Notes: a model not told the origin generated them from the sequence alone. Counted from the first letter of the stretch, positions 1 through 10,600 are shown. The stretch: 64,000 bases of DNA from Candidatus Enterococcus myersii (GCF_017316025.1 NZ_JAFLVT010000008.1:248001-312000), one strand, 5' to 3'. Numbers and translations: made by a program.

Positions 1-1
1 G

Positions 2-1177
2 ATGGCGATTTATTTTACAGATATGACAGATGAAGAAATTACGAACTTAACTTTAGCGATGGCACATTCTGGAGAAGTTATCGATTTATCTTCAATTGAA
101 GGAATCAAAGTAGATAAACATTCTACCGGTGGGGTGGGAGATACTACTACTTTGGTGCTCGCACCACTGGTGGCAAGTGTGGGAGTTCCTGTTGCAAAAA
201 TGTCTGGTCGTGGTTTGGGCTTTACTGGCGGAACGTTAGATAAATTAGAGGCCATCCCAGGTTTTAAAATTGAAATTTCAGACGAAGAATTTATTAAAAT
301 CGTAAACGAAAGTAAAGTGGCTGTGATTGGTCAATCAGGTGATTTGGCGCCAGCGGATAAAAAACTTTACGCTTTGCGGGACGTCACTGCAACTGTCAGC
401 TCGATTCCGTTAATTGCCAGCTCAATTATGAGTAAAAAAATTGCTTCTGGTGCGGATGCCATCGTTTTAGATGTTACGACTGGTGATGGTGCTTTTATGC
501 GGGATATAAAAGACGCACGGCGCTTGGCCCACACGATGGTGCGCATCGGCAATTTAGCTAATCGTCAAGTAATGGCGGTTGTTTCGGATATGTCACAACC
601 TTTAGGTGAGGCAATTGGAAATAGCTTAGAAGTCGTTGAAGCGATTGAAACGCTAAAAGGCGCTGGACCGGCTGATTTAGTAGAAATGTGTTATGCATTG
701 GGCAGCCAAATGGTCGTGTTAGCCAAACAAGCTCAGACGCTACAAGAAGCGCGGAAAATGTTAGAAGAAGCCCTGACTTCTGGTAAAGCACTAACGAAAT
801 TCAAAGAGATGATTAAAAACCAAGGCGGAGATGAAACCGTCGTAGATGAGCCAGAACGTTTACTAACTGCCCAATATGAAATAAAATTGCCAGCTAGAAA
901 AAGTGGTGTTGTCACAAAATTAGTAGCCAATGAAATCGGCATTGCAGCAATGCTTTTAGGGGCAGGTCGTAAGACAAAAGAAGATGAAATCGATTATGCT
1001 GTCGGTTTAAAATTGCACAAAAAAATTGGCGATAAAGTTGCTGAAGGCGAGGCACTACTGACCATTTACAGCAATACAGAAGATGTTGCCGCTGTAGAAG
1101 CGTTACTTTATCAAAATATTGAAATTGGCGCGACGGCCACTGAACCTCCGCTAATTCACGACATCATCACGAAATGA
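2..1177 (+). CDS. pdp: Pyrimidine-nucleoside phosphorylase, 5'-truncated by window edge
   Basis: Phosphorolyses uridine, thymidine and deoxyuridine to the free base and (deoxy)ribose-1-phosphate. The visible 391 residues match the family from near residue 43 of the usual 433 or so, so about 42 N-terminal residues lie upstream of the window; the ATG at base 2 is an internal Met, not the start. The phosphate-binding motif KHSTGGVGD is at visible residues 39-47 and the glycine-rich [11 protein letters not shown] follows at about 69. The C-terminal domain has the expected LHKKIGDKV stretch. It heads a nucleoside salvage cluster with deoC, cdd and a nucleoside ABC transporter. The identity is certain at family level; preference for uridine over thymidine is inferred from similarity to Bacillus Pdp. 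Confidence 0.95.
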   Translation: MAIYFTDMTDEEITNLTLAMAHSGEVIDLSSIEGIKVDKHSTGGVGDTTTLVLAPLVASVGVPVAKMSGRGLGFTGGTLDKLEAIPGFKIEISDEEFIKIVNESKVAVIGQSGDLAPADKKLYALRDVTATVSSIPLIASSIMSKKIASGADAIVLDVTTGDGAFMRDIKDARRLAHTMVRIGNLANRQVMAVVSDMSQPLGEAIGNSLEVVEAIETLKGAGPADLVEMCYALGSQMVVLAKQAQTLQEARKMLEEALTSGKALTKFKEMIKNQGGDETVVDEPERLLTAQYEIKLPARKSGVVTKLVANEIGIAAMLLGAGRKTKEDEIDYAVGLKLHKKIGDKVAEGEALLTIYSNTEDVAAVEALLYQNIEIGATATEPPLIHDIITK

Positions 1178-1317
1178 TTGCCTTTTCAAGAATCATTTTT
1201 TGAATTGCGAGATACATGGTAAAATAGTCATAATAAGAGTTTTTAATTAAAAATTTGATTTATTTTATAGTTCAAAGAAAATTTAGCAATTAAAATATTT
1301 AGGGAGTTGTACAAAAC

Positions 1318-1980
1318 ATGGAATTAAATCGCATGATCGATCATACAATTTTAAAAGCAGACGCAACACAAGAAGATGTGTTACGCATTATTGAAGAAGC
1401 AAAACAATACCATTTTTATTCTGTCTGCATCAACCCAACTTGGGTAAGTTTTGCGGCAGAACAGTTAAAAGGTGAACCGACAGCTGTTTGTACGGTGATT
1501 GGCTTTCCTTTAGGGGCAAACACATCAGAAGTTAAAGCCTATGAAACAACAGATGCCATCAATAATGGTGCAGATGAAGTGGATATGGTAATCAATATTG
1601 GTGCGCTAAAATCTACCCAATTTAAAAAAGTTCAACAAGATATTGAAGCGGTGGTAAAGGCAGCGAAAGATAAAGCCTTGGTTAAAGTGATTATTGAAAC
1701 AGCGCTACTAAATAACGAAGAAATCGTAAAAGCTTGTGAATTAGCTAAAGCAGCAGGAGCAGATTTTGTGAAAACTTCAACTGGCTTTTCAACTGGGGGG
1801 GCTGTGGTAGAAGACGTACGCTTGATGCGTCAAACAGTCGGACCAGAAATGGGTGTGAAGGCTTCTGGGGGCATTCATAATGAACAAGAAGCAATGGCAA
1901 TGGTAGAAGCGGGTGCTAACCGGCTGGGTACTTCGGCTAGTGTAGCAATCGTGACTGGCTCCCAAGGCGGCGGCTACTAA
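1318..1980 (+). CDS. deoC: Deoxyribose-phosphate aldolase
   Basis: Class I aldolase that cleaves 2-deoxyribose-5-phosphate to acetaldehyde and glyceraldehyde-3-phosphate, linking deoxynucleoside breakdown to glycolysis. The 220-residue length is typical. The Schiff-base lysine is K152 in VKTSTGF, the second catalytic lysine is K181 in GVKASGGIH, and the catalytic aspartate is D89 in DEVDMV. The ATG is preceded by AGGGAG at about 1301. The gene follows pdp after 140 bases, which is long enough for its own promoter, although I see no strong one. The product of deoB in this window supplies its substrate. Confidence 0.97.
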   Translation: MELNRMIDHTILKADATQEDVLRIIEEAKQYHFYSVCINPTWVSFAAEQLKGEPTAVCTVIGFPLGANTSEVKAYETTDAINNGADEVDMVINIGALKSTQFKKVQQDIEAVVKAAKDKALVKVIIETALLNNEEIVKACELAKAAGADFVKTSTGFSTGGAVVEDVRLMRQTVGPEMGVKASGGIHNEQEAMAMVEAGANRLGTSASVAIVTGSQGGGY

Positions 1981-2069
1981 AATTTGGACAAATGAAACAA
2001 GATATTTCGATTGAATTTACTAAACGTCAATTACGATTACAATAGGTAAATTTGAGGTCAGGTGGAAAA

Positions 2070-2468
2070 ATGAAAGCAAAAACAGAATGGATTAACGTGG
2101 CAACCGAAGCTTTAGATAAAGCCTACGTGCCTTACTCACATTTTCCGGTGGGTGCGTGTTTAGTCACCAAAGCAGGGAAAATTTATCAAGGTTTGAATAT
2201 TGAAAATGCTTCTTATGGGCTAGCAAACTGCGCCGAACGGACTGCCTTTTTTAAAGCCGTATCAGAAGGCGAAAGAGAATTTAGTCATTTAGTAGTAGCA
2301 GGACATACACCAGAACCAATTTCACCATGTGGCGCTTGTCGGCAGGTGATGGCAGAATTCTGTTCACCAGAGATGCCCGTGACGTTAGTTGGCGATCATG
2401 GTGTGACAAAAGAAACCACAGTAGGAGAATTATTACCATATTCTTTTACCGATAAAGATTTTGACTAG
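2070..2468 (+). CDS. cdd: Cytidine deaminase
   Basis: Zinc-dependent deamination of cytidine and deoxycytidine to uridine and deoxyuridine, which feeds Pdp. It is a 132-residue homotetrameric-type enzyme. Zinc ligands C54, C87 and C90 lie in NCAERTAF and PCGACRQV, and E56 is the proton shuttle. I chose the ATG at 2070 because AGGTGG sits just upstream and the protein then begins like other Cdd proteins. An in-frame TTG at 2052 would add six residues with no family support. It lies 89 bases after deoC. Confidence 0.95.
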   Translation: MKAKTEWINVATEALDKAYVPYSHFPVGACLVTKAGKIYQGLNIENASYGLANCAERTAFFKAVSEGEREFSHLVVAGHTPEPISPCGACRQVMAEFCSPEMPVTLVGDHGVTKETTVGELLPYSFTDKDFD

Positions 2469-2547
2469 TAACAACTGGTCGCTAAAACATGTTCATTCAG
2501 TCAATAGACTGTTGAAAAAAAACTTACTTTTAGGGGGCTTTACAGAA

Positions 2548-3669
2548 ATGAAAAAAGCAAAATTATTTGGTCTGGCAACAGTTGCGTTAGCATCCATTAT
2601 GTTGTTAGGTGCCTGCGGTGGCGGCGGAAGTAACAGTACAGACAGCACTGGTGGCGGTTCAGATAAGGGCACAGATGCAAAACATAGTGCTGCAATCGTA
2701 ACTGACATCGGCGGAATCGATGACCGTTCTTTCAACCAATCAGCTTGGGAAGGTTTACAAGCTTGGGGTAAAGAACACAATTTGAAAAAAGGTGTGGGTG
2801 GTTTTAACTACTTCCAATCAAACGACGCATCTCAATACACAACAAACATTGACAATGCCGTTTCAAATGGTTTCAAAACAGTCTTTGGTGTAGGGTATTT
2901 ATTAACTGATTCAATCGGACAAGCAGCAGATCAAAACCCTGATAATAATTTCGTTATTATTGATAGTGTTATTGATGGCAAAAAGAACGTTGTTTCTGCA
3001 ACATTTAAAGACAACGAAGCTTCATATTTAGCAGGTTATGCTGCAGCCTATACGACAAAAACAAATAAAGTCGGCTTCATCGGTGGTGAAGAAGGTGCTG
3101 TAATCGATCGTTTCGATGCTGGTTTTACGCAAGGGGTTAAAGATGCAGCGAAAAAATTAAACAAAGAAATTACAATCGAAAACGAATATGCTGCTTCATT
3201 TAACGATGCCGCTAAAGGTAAAGCTTTAGCAGCAGCAATGTACCGTGACGGCGTAGACGTAATTTTCCACGCTTCTGGCGGTACTGGTGCTGGTGTCTTC
3301 TCTGAAGCAAAAGAATTAAACAAAAAATCTACTGAAGCAGAATTAAAAGACAAAAAAGTTTGGGTTTTAGGTGTGGATAGTGATCAAGAAGCAGAAGGTA
3401 AATTCCAAACTTCTGATGGTAAAGACGATAACTGTACATTAGCTTCTACACTTAAAGGTGTAGGTGCTGCGGTACAAGATATTTCTAACCGTGCTTTAGA
3501 AGACAAATTCCCTGGTGGCGAACACTTGGTATATGGTCTTAAAGACGGTGGCGTTGACTTGACTGAAGGTTTCTTATCAGACGATGCAAAAGCAGCAATT
3601 AAAGAAGTTAAAACTGAAGTTGCTGACGGCAAAATCGAAGTACCAGAAGTACCAAAAGACGTTAAATAA
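2548..3669 (+). CDS. bmpA: Nucleoside-binding lipoprotein of BMP/PnrA family
   Basis: Extracellular substrate-binding lipoprotein of a nucleoside ABC importer. The mature protein belongs to the Bmp/Med/PnrA family, with the characteristic DIGGIDDRSFNQSAW near the mature N-terminus. It has a lysine-rich signal peptide, hydrophobic core and lipobox LLGAC, so the lipid-anchored Cys is about residue 23. It has 373 residues from the ATG at 2548, which has AGGGGG at 2532; an earlier in-frame TTG at 2461 overlaps cdd and is less likely. A hairpin with a T-run directly follows, so the binding protein is probably made in excess over the ATPase and permeases. The name follows lactococcal BmpA-NupABC; the ligand range is inferred. 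Confidence 0.93.
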   Translation: MKKAKLFGLATVALASIMLLGACGGGGSNSTDSTGGGSDKGTDAKHSAAIVTDIGGIDDRSFNQSAWEGLQAWGKEHNLKKGVGGFNYFQSNDASQYTTNIDNAVSNGFKTVFGVGYLLTDSIGQAADQNPDNNFVIIDSVIDGKKNVVSATFKDNEASYLAGYAAAYTTKTNKVGFIGGEEGAVIDRFDAGFTQGVKDAAKKLNKEITIENEYAASFNDAAKGKALAAAMYRDGVDVIFHASGGTGAGVFSEAKELNKKSTEAELKDKKVWVLGVDSDQEAEGKFQTSDGKDDNCTLASTLKGVGAAVQDISNRALEDKFPGGEHLVYGLKDGGVDLTEGFLSDDAKAAIKEVKTEVADGKIEVPEVPKDVK

Positions 3670-3678
3670 TTTATTTTT

Positions 3679-3715
3679 CAGGTCTTGTCTGTTTGACGGG
3701 CAAGACCTGATTTTT
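3679..3715 (+). terminator. Intrinsic terminator or partial attenuator after bmpA
   Basis: Perfect 9-bp arms CAGGTCTTG (3679-3687) and CAAGACCTG (3701-3709) are followed by five T. It lies between the binding-protein gene and its ABC partner, a common place for partial termination that sets the stoichiometry. Confidence 0.8.
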
Positions 3716-3889
3716 CAATTGATTTCTTTAAAGGTGAATTTGGCTTTACGTACATGAGGTAAAAAATTTCAAATCCAGCTTTAAGGAAAGCAATTTCCTA
3801 GCGGCAGCGCCGCAAAAATTTTTGCATTTATAGATAACGTATTCAATTTTACAAGTTGCGCAAGACGAAAAGTAAGGATGTGAAAAAAT

Positions 3890-5482
3890 TTGGCACAAGA
3901 AGAGAAATATGTCATTGAGATGCGGCATATCACCAAAGCTTTCGGCGATTTCAAAGCCAATGACGATATCAATCTACGGGTCAAACCAGGCGAAATTCAC
4001 GCTCTCTTAGGCGAAAATGGTGCCGGTAAGTCAACATTGATGAATGTTTTGTCAGGATTGTTAGAACCAACTTCTGGTGATATTTTCATGAATGGACAAA
4101 AAGTAAATATTACCAGTCCGACGGCTGCCAACAAATTAGGTATCGGAATGGTGCACCAGCATTTTATGCTAGTGGATGCTTTTACTGTGACAGAAAATAT
4201 CATTTTAGGTAGTGAACCAACAAAAGCTGGCGTGATTGACCGCAAAAAAGCGCGAGCAGAAATTATGCGCGTTTCAGAGCAATATGGTTTGGCTGTTGAT
4301 CCAGACGCTTATGTCAGAGATATTTCGGTGGGGATGCAACAACGGGTGGAAATTTTAAAAACGTTGTATCGTGGTGCCGAAGTATTGATCTTTGATGAAC
4401 CAACAGCGGTATTAACACCACAAGAGATTGATGAATTAATCACCATTATGCATGGCTTAGTCAAAGAGGGTAAATCGATTATTCTAATCACCCATAAGTT
4501 AGATGAAATTAAAAAAGTGGCGGACCAGTGTACTGTTATTCGTCGTGGTAAAGGAATTGGTACCGTAACAGTTAAAGATGTTACCAGTCAAGAATTAGCT
4601 GATATGATGGTAGGCCGCGCAGTTTCCTTTAAAACACCGAAGAAAGATGCCAATCCACAAGAAGTTATCTTGTCGGTTGAAAATCTAGTGGTCAAAGAAA
4701 GCCGCGGTTTAGAGGCTGTGAAAAACTTAAGCTTGCAAGTTAGAGCAGGTGAGGTTTTAGGGATTGCTGGTATTGATGGAAACGGTCAATCAGAATTGAT
4801 TCAAGCGCTAACGGGTTTACGCAAAGTTGAAAGTGGCAAAGTCTTTTTAGACGGCGATGATATCACCAATAAAAAACCGCGCCAAATCGTGGAAAAAGGC
4901 GTAGGTCACGTACCTGAAGACCGCCACAAATATGGCTTGGTATTAGAGATGACATTAGCTGAAAATATGGCGTTGCAAACGTATTACCAAGAGCCTTTAA
5001 GTAAAAACGGCTTTTTGAATTATGGTGAAATCAATGAAAAAGCGCGAGATTTAATCAAAGAATACGATGTGCGAACGACAAATGAATTGGTTCCAGCCAA
5101 AGCATTGTCTGGTGGTAATCAACAAAAAGCCATTATCGCCCGCGAAATTGATCGAAATCCAGACTTGTTAATTGTTGCTAACCCAACGCGCGGTTTGGAT
5201 GTTGGTGCGATTGAATTTATTCACAAACGCTTAATTGAACAACGGGATAAATTTAAGGCTGTTTTATTAGTTAGCTTTGAACTAGAAGAAATTTTAAATG
5301 TTTCCGACCGAATTGTTGTGCTACACGCTGGGGAAATTGTCGGGGAAGTTACACCGCAAGAAACGAGCGAAAAAGAACTTGGTTTATTAATGGCGGGCTA
5401 TTCTTTAGAAGAAGCACGGGCAGAATTAGCCAAAGAAAGCACACAAGCGCAAACGGAGGAAGTAGGTGAGGCAGTTGAATAA
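3890..5482 (+). CDS. nupA: Nucleoside ABC transporter, double ATP-binding protein
   Basis: Energises nucleoside uptake with BmpA and the two downstream permeases. The 530 residues contain two fused ABC domains, as in sugar and BMP-family importers. The first has Walker A GENGAGKST near residue 43 and Walker B LIFDEPTAVL near 165, with a degenerate signature SVGMQQR. The second has a degenerate Walker A GIDGNGQSE but an intact signature LSGGNQQK. This pairing, with one site weakened, is normal for the subfamily. The start is TTG at 3890 with AAGGA at 3874. A 220-base gap separates it from bmpA and holds the terminator just described. Confidence 0.93.
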   Translation: MAQEEKYVIEMRHITKAFGDFKANDDINLRVKPGEIHALLGENGAGKSTLMNVLSGLLEPTSGDIFMNGQKVNITSPTAANKLGIGMVHQHFMLVDAFTVTENIILGSEPTKAGVIDRKKARAEIMRVSEQYGLAVDPDAYVRDISVGMQQRVEILKTLYRGAEVLIFDEPTAVLTPQEIDELITIMHGLVKEGKSIILITHKLDEIKKVADQCTVIRRGKGIGTVTVKDVTSQELADMMVGRAVSFKTPKKDANPQEVILSVENLVVKESRGLEAVKNLSLQVRAGEVLGIAGIDGNGQSELIQALTGLRKVESGKVFLDGDDITNKKPRQIVEKGVGHVPEDRHKYGLVLEMTLAENMALQTYYQEPLSKNGFLNYGEINEKARDLIKEYDVRTTNELVPAKALSGGNQQKAIIAREIDRNPDLLIVANPTRGLDVGAIEFIHKRLIEQRDKFKAVLLVSFELEEILNVSDRIVVLHAGEIVGEVTPQETSEKELGLLMAGYSLEEARAELAKESTQAQTEEVGEAVE

Positions 5483-6626
5483 TCGTTCTGAAAAAATCAG
5501 AAATCTCCTCGTACCGGTTATTGCGGTTTTACTTGGGTTTATCATAGGTGGCATTATTATGGCGGCCTTTGGTTTTAATCCGATTGCCGGTTATAGTCAA
5601 ATGTTGAAGACCGCCTTTTTAAATCCGCAAACAGGTGCGATTAACCCGCGGAATATTGGGGAAATTTTTGTAACGGCGGGTCCGTTAATCTTCACAGCAT
5701 TAGGGTTTTCGGTGGCAAATTCAGCCGGCTTTTTCAATATCGGTCTTTCGGGTCAGGCTTTATGTGGCTGGGTTGCTAGTATTTGGGTCGCTTTGGCCCT
5801 GCCTGATGCGCCCAAAATCGTAGTTTTACCTTTAGCAATTATTGTTGGGGCTTTAGCTGGTGCAATCGCAGCGGCAATTCCTGGTATTTTACGCGCCTTC
5901 TTTGGTACAAGTGAAGTAATTGTAACCATTATGATGAACTATATTTTGCTTTATACAAGTACCCATATTGTCAACAATGTGATGGACGAAAAATTGATGA
6001 GTAACAAAGGGGTCACAAAAATGATTGGTGCAAACGGTTCGTTACGAACGGACTTTTTAACCAATATTTCCAATCATTCTCGATTAAACATGGGGATTTT
6101 CTTAGCTTTGATTTTCTTGGTGTTGGTTTATTTCTTAATGAAGAAAACGACATTAGGTTATGAAATTCGCTCGGTTGGTTTGAACCCATTTGCGTCTGAA
6201 TATGCCGGCATGAGTAGTAAACGGACGATCATTGTTTCAATGGTCATTTCTGGTTGTTTAGCTGGTCTTGGTGGTGTGGTTCAAGGTTTAGGTACATTCC
6301 AAAACTTCTTTATTCAAGGAACCTCTCTATCCATTGGTTTTGACGGAATGGCGGTTTCGTTACTAGGAAGCGGCAGTTCAGTAGGGATTTTATTGTCAGC
6401 ATTACTATTTAGTGTCTTGAAACTTGGCGGACAAGGGATGCAAGTTGCAGGTATTCCATCAGAATTGGTGGATGTGGATATTGCCATTATCATCTTCTTT
6501 GTCGGCATTAGCTTTGTTATTCGCTTTGCATTAGCAAAATTCTTTGGGCCTAAAAAAGAAGTTGCTGTCGTAACTGAAGTGGAAGCTAGTCCAAGCGACC
6601 AGGATGAAGAAGGAGGGAAAATCTAA
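5466..6626 (+). CDS. nupB: Nucleoside ABC transporter permease 1
   Basis: Membrane-spanning subunit of the branched-chain amino-acid/ribose type permease family, partner of NupC. The 386-residue protein has about nine to ten hydrophobic segments, beginning with IRNLLVPVIAVLLGFIIGG, and a short charged C-terminal tail rich in Glu and Asp. GTG at 5466 has GGAGGA five bases upstream and overlaps nupA by 17 bases; a TTG at 5475 is a possible alternative. The overlap indicates translational coupling. Confidence 0.92.
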   Translation: MRQLNNRSEKIRNLLVPVIAVLLGFIIGGIIMAAFGFNPIAGYSQMLKTAFLNPQTGAINPRNIGEIFVTAGPLIFTALGFSVANSAGFFNIGLSGQALCGWVASIWVALALPDAPKIVVLPLAIIVGALAGAIAAAIPGILRAFFGTSEVIVTIMMNYILLYTSTHIVNNVMDEKLMSNKGVTKMIGANGSLRTDFLTNISNHSRLNMGIFLALIFLVLVYFLMKKTTLGYEIRSVGLNPFASEYAGMSSKRTIIVSMVISGCLAGLGGVVQGLGTFQNFFIQGTSLSIGFDGMAVSLLGSGSSVGILLSALLFSVLKLGGQGMQVAGIPSELVDVDIAIIIFFVGISFVIRFALAKFFGPKKEVAVVTEVEASPSDQDEEGGKI

Positions 6627-7579
6627 TGAGTATTGATTTAATTGCCTCAATTTTAACCCAAACCTTGATTTATTCCGCTCCTTTAATCTTAACTGCATTA
6701 GGTGGAGTTTTCTCTGAACGCAGCGGGATTGTAAACGTTGGTTTGGAAGGTATTATGGTAATGGGGGCCTTCACCTCTATTGTCTTTAACTTGGAAATGT
6801 ACGATCAATTTGGCGCAATGACACCGTGGCTGGGAATTTTAGTCGGAGGGTTAGCAGGGATTGTCTTTTCATTATTACACGCAGTGGCAACGATTAACTT
6901 TCGCGCCGACCATATTATCTCTGGTACTGTTATGAACTTAATGGCGCCAGCTTTGGCAGTCTTTTTAGTCAAAGCTATCTATGGTAAAGGACAAACGGAT
7001 AATATCAGCGGAACACTTGGTTATTATAGTTTTCCAGTCTTAAAAGACATTCCAGTTATTGGAACAATTTTCTTTAAAGATACGTTTTTACCGGCATATG
7101 TTGCCGTTTTGATTGCTGTTTTAGCTTGGTTTATTATTTTTAAAACAAAGTTTGGTTTACGTTTGCGTTCTGTGGGCGAACATCCTCAAGCTGCAGATAC
7201 GCTAGGAATTAACGTGTATTTAATGCGTTATTCGGGAGTGTTGATTTCTGGCTTTTTAGGCGGGATGGGGGGCGCAGTTTTTGCGCAATCTATTTCTGGT
7301 CGTTTTGCCATTACGACAATTGCTGGTCAAGGTTTCATTTCCATGGCGGCAATGATCTTTGGAAAATGGAATCCACTGGGTGCGATGGGAGCAGCGTTAT
7401 TCTTCGGTTTTGCCCAAAACATCAGTATTGCCGGTGCTAAATTGCCGATTATTTCATCAATTCCAGATGTCTATTTGCAGGCAGCACCGTATGTTCTAAC
7501 AATTTTAGTGTTGGTAATCTTCTTAGGAAAAGCATCAGGTCCCAAGGCCAACGGTACCAATTATATTAAATCAAAATAG
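6626..7579 (+). CDS. nupC: Nucleoside ABC transporter permease 2
   Basis: Second membrane subunit of the nucleoside importer, 317 residues, with the conserved permease segment SERSGIVNVGLEGIMVMGAF near residue 30. About eight hydrophobic stretches are visible. Its ATG overlaps the nupB stop by one base, and AGGAGG lies upstream within nupB. It is the last gene of the transporter run. Confidence 0.92.
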   Translation: MSIDLIASILTQTLIYSAPLILTALGGVFSERSGIVNVGLEGIMVMGAFTSIVFNLEMYDQFGAMTPWLGILVGGLAGIVFSLLHAVATINFRADHIISGTVMNLMAPALAVFLVKAIYGKGQTDNISGTLGYYSFPVLKDIPVIGTIFFKDTFLPAYVAVLIAVLAWFIIFKTKFGLRLRSVGEHPQAADTLGINVYLMRYSGVLISGFLGGMGGAVFAQSISGRFAITTIAGQGFISMAAMIFGKWNPLGAMGAALFFGFAQNISIAGAKLPIISSIPDVYLQAAPYVLTILVLVIFLGKASGPKANGTNYIKSK

Positions 7580-7599
7580 TTTGTTTAAGGGTGGGACTA

Positions 7600-7630
7600 A
7601 GGGACATTGTTGCTTTGTCCTGCTCTTTTT
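7600..7630 (+). terminator. Weak terminator candidate after nupC
   Basis: GGACA (7602-7606) pairs with TGTCC (7616-7620), and a T-rich stretch follows from 7625. The stem is only five pairs, so this is a tentative call. Confidence 0.35.
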
Positions 7631-7721
7631 CTATGGATTCAAAAAGTTGTTTATAACTGCCAAATAGGGTGACTTCTAGTAAGATAGAGGTAGCTTAAAA
7701 TTATAGAAAGTAGGGAATAAA

Positions 7722-8888
7722 ATGTTTAAACGTGTACATTTAATCGTCATGGATTCAGTGGGTATCGGTCAAGCGCCGGATGCCGAAAAATTTGGTGATG
7801 TTGGAGCAGATACATTAGGCCACATTGCAAAAGAAGCTGGGTTAACTATCCCGCACTTGGAACAATTAGGTTTAGGGAGCATTCGCCCTCTAACAGGTGT
7901 TAAAGATGAAAAAGATCATCAAGGTTATGCCACTAAATTAGAAGAAATCTCTGTGGGCAAAGACACAATGACTGGCCACTGGGAAATTATGGGATTAAAT
8001 ATTAAAAAACCATTCCGCGTTTTCCCAAATGGTTTTCCCGATGAATTATTAAAACAAATTGAAGATTTTTCTGGGCGTAAAGTCGTCTGCAACAAACCTT
8101 ATTCCGGCACAGAAGTAATTAACGACTATGGTGAACACCAAATGAAAACTGGAGATTTAATCGTGTATACTTCTGCAGATCCAGTTTTACAAATTGCAGC
8201 CCACGAGGAAATTATTCCTTTAGAAGAGTTGTATCGTATTTGCCAATTTACTCGCGATATTACAAAAGATGAACCTTATATGATTGGCCGCATTATTGCA
8301 CGTCCTTATGTAGGCGAACCTGGTAATTTTACCCGCACAAGTAATCGTCACGACTACGCCTTAGATCCGTTTGGTAAAACGGTCTTAGATTCATTAAAAG
8401 ATAACGGCAAAGATGTCATTGCTGTGGGTAAAATCAACGATATCTTTAACGGCCAAGGTGTTACAGAAGCAATTCGCACAAAGAGTAATATGGACGGTGT
8501 GGATAAATTATTAGAAGTAATGAAAAAAGACTTTACCGGTTTAAGTTTTACAAACTTGGTAGACTTTGATGCGTTGTATGGTCACCGCCGCGATGTCGTG
8601 GGGTATGCACATGCCATTGAAGATTTTGATTTGCGGATTCCAGAATTGTTGGACAATATGGCCGATGATGATTTGTTGTTAATTACTGCCGATCATGGTA
8701 ACGATCCAACTTTCCCTGGTACAGATCATACCCGCGAATATGTGCCATTACTTGCTTATAGCAAAAAAATGACCGGAAAAGGCGCATTGCCACAAGGTTT
8801 TTATGCTGATATTTCGGCAACTATTGCAGAAAACTTTGCTGTACCGGCAACAGAAAACGGCCAAAGCTTCTTAGCTGCTTTAAAATAA
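7722..8888 (+). CDS. deoB: Phosphopentomutase
   Basis: Interconverts (deoxy)ribose-1-phosphate and (deoxy)ribose-5-phosphate, joining the nucleoside phosphorylases to DeoC and the pentose phosphate pathway. It is a 388-residue member of the alkaline phosphatase superfamily. Metal-site motifs are visible: [11 protein letters not shown] at the N-terminus, the phospho-acceptor region [10 protein letters not shown] near residue 85, and [10 protein letters not shown] near 323. The ATG has AGGGA about nine bases upstream. Confidence 0.97.
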   Translation: MFKRVHLIVMDSVGIGQAPDAEKFGDVGADTLGHIAKEAGLTIPHLEQLGLGSIRPLTGVKDEKDHQGYATKLEEISVGKDTMTGHWEIMGLNIKKPFRVFPNGFPDELLKQIEDFSGRKVVCNKPYSGTEVINDYGEHQMKTGDLIVYTSADPVLQIAAHEEIIPLEELYRICQFTRDITKDEPYMIGRIIARPYVGEPGNFTRTSNRHDYALDPFGKTVLDSLKDNGKDVIAVGKINDIFNGQGVTEAIRTKSNMDGVDKLLEVMKKDFTGLSFTNLVDFDALYGHRRDVVGYAHAIEDFDLRIPELLDNMADDDLLLITADHGNDPTFPGTDHTREYVPLLAYSKKMTGKGALPQGFYADISATIAENFAVPATENGQSFLAALK

Positions 8889-8902
8889 AATTTTTAAGAC
8901 AA

Positions 8903-8943
8903 ACTGACAGTGGGAAATAGTATTATTTTTTGCTGCTGTCAGT
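8903..8943. repeat. Inverted repeat between deoB and punA
   Basis: Perfect 8-bp arms ACTGACAG (8903-8910) and CTGTCAGT (8936-8943) enclose a 25-base A/T-rich loop. No proper T-run follows, so it is either a weak terminator or an mRNA end-protecting structure. The half-site CTGTCAG recurs just after punA at about 9830. Confidence 0.4.
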
Positions 8944-9004
8944 ATTGCCTTTGTTAAGTTTTAAAACATTACACAACAGGTTAATGCAATCATGGGAGGT
9001 CTTT

Positions 9005-9823
9005 ATGACAGAGATTTTAGCACAATTACAAGAAACGACAGATTTTATCAAAGAACAAGGTGTAAAAGCAGTTGAATTTGGCTTGATTTTAGGTTCTGGC
9101 TTAGGAGAATTAGCTGAAGAAATTCAAAATCCAGTGGTGATTTCCTATAATGAAATTCCTCATTTTCCAGTTTCAACAGTCGTGGGACATGCTGGTCAGT
9201 TGGTTTATGGCGATTTGGCAGGAAAAAAAGTTTTAGCGATGCAAGGGCGTTTTCATTATTATGAAGGCAACTCGATGCAAACAGTCACTTATCCAGTCCG
9301 CGTGATGAAAGCACTTGGCGCACATTCTGTGGTTGTGACCAATGCGTGTGGTGGTGTGAACGAAACATTTGCACCCGGGGATTTGATGTTAATTACAGAT
9401 CATATTAATTTCATGGGGGCAAATCCTTTAGTTGGTCCTAATGAAGAAAGTATGGGACCACGATTCCCAGATATGAGCCAAGCTTATAGCATAGAATATA
9501 TGACAGTGGCAAAAGAAGTCGCAAAATCAGCTGGCTTACATTTAAAAGAGGGTGTTTACATGGGCTTTTCTGGTCCAACTTATGAAACACCAGCTGAAAT
9601 TCGGTTTGCTCGCACAATTGGCGCAGATGCAGTCGGAATGTCAACCGTGCCAGAAGTTATCGTAGCGGCTCATAGTGGCTTAAAAGTATTGGGTATTTCT
9701 TGTATCACTAATTTAGCTGCGGGCATGCAAAAAAATCTAAACCATGCAGAAGTGGTGGAAACAACAGAGCGTGTGAAGGCAGAATTTAAAGCGTTAGTGA
9801 AAGAAACACTAGCAAAATTATAA
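9005..9823 (+). CDS. punA: Purine nucleoside phosphorylase, trimeric type
   Basis: Phosphorolysis of purine nucleosides, mainly guanosine and inosine types in the low-mass trimeric PNP/MTAP family. It has 272 residues from the ATG at 9005, with GGGAGG at 8995; the upstream TTG at 8930 would add an unsupported leader. Family motifs include GLILGSGLGELA near residue 26, the phosphate/ribose site QGRFHYYEG near 80, TNACGGVNE near 113 and GVYMGFSGPTYETPAEI near 180. It sits between deoB and deoD and complements the hexameric enzyme encoded next. Confidence 0.95.
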   Translation: MTEILAQLQETTDFIKEQGVKAVEFGLILGSGLGELAEEIQNPVVISYNEIPHFPVSTVVGHAGQLVYGDLAGKKVLAMQGRFHYYEGNSMQTVTYPVRVMKALGAHSVVVTNACGGVNETFAPGDLMLITDHINFMGANPLVGPNEESMGPRFPDMSQAYSIEYMTVAKEVAKSAGLHLKEGVYMGFSGPTYETPAEIRFARTIGADAVGMSTVPEVIVAAHSGLKVLGISCITNLAAGMQKNLNHAEVVETTERVKAEFKALVKETLAKL

Positions 9824-9889
9824 AAAAACTGTCAGAATAATTTTAGCAATAAATAATTATCACCAACGAAAAAGGAAAGGAAGTTATTC

Positions 9890-10597
9890 ATGAGCGTTCA
9901 TATTGAAGCACAGGCCGGTGAAATCGCCGATAAAATTTTATTACCAGGAGATCCATTACGGGCAAAATATATTGCCGAAACTTTTTTAGAAGACCCGATT
10001 TGTTACAATAACGTGCGGGGAATGTTAGGTTATACCGGTATTTATAAAGGTGAGCGGGTATCCGTGCAAGGAACTGGCATGGGGATGCCTTCTGCTAGTA
10101 TTTATGCCCATGAGTTGATTAACTCCTATGGTGTCAAAAAATTAATTCGCGTTGGGACTTGTGGTGCGCTATCAGAAGATGTGCATGTGCGGGATTTGAT
10201 TATTGCCCAAGCGGCTACGACTAGCTCCTCAATTGTGCAAAAGAATTTTCAATCTTTCCATTATGCACCAATCGCTGATTTTGAATTATTGAAAAATTCT
10301 TATGATATTGCAAAAGCAAAAGGTTTTACCACCCATGTTGGGAATATTTTATCAGAAGATACATTTTATAAAGATGATTTGGCTGAAACTTTTGCTTTAG
10401 CTGATGTAGGGATTTTAGGCGTGGAAATGGAAGCAGCTGCTCTTTATTATCTAGCAGCGAAATTCCACGTGCAAGCACTTGCCATTTGTACAGTTAGTGA
10501 TCATATGATTACCGGTGAAGAAACCACCGCAGAAGAACGTCAAATCACATTTAACGATATGATTGAAGTTGGTTTGGAAACGGCAATTAAAGAATAA
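9890..10597 (+). CDS. deoD: Purine nucleoside phosphorylase, hexameric DeoD type
   Basis: Phosphorolysis of purine (deoxy)nucleosides, including adenosine in this family. The 235-residue length and motifs are typical: N-terminal [32 protein letters not shown] near 60-75, the base/ribose site [13 protein letters not shown] near 175-190 and [12 protein letters not shown] near 200. AAGGAAAGGAAG lies before the ATG. Two unrelated PNP folds side by side suggest full purine coverage, with punA for guanosine/inosine and deoD for adenosine; that division is inferred. Confidence 0.96.
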   Translation: MSVHIEAQAGEIADKILLPGDPLRAKYIAETFLEDPICYNNVRGMLGYTGIYKGERVSVQGTGMGMPSASIYAHELINSYGVKKLIRVGTCGALSEDVHVRDLIIAQAATTSSSIVQKNFQSFHYAPIADFELLKNSYDIAKAKGFTTHVGNILSEDTFYKDDLAETFALADVGILGVEMEAAALYYLAAKFHVQALAICTVSDHMITGEETTAEERQITFNDMIEVGLETAIKE

Positions 10598-10600
10598 GTC

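Noticed and set aside
1992-2045. A 17-codon frame between deoC and cdd
   Set aside because: It has no ribosome binding site, is very short and matches nothing I recognise.
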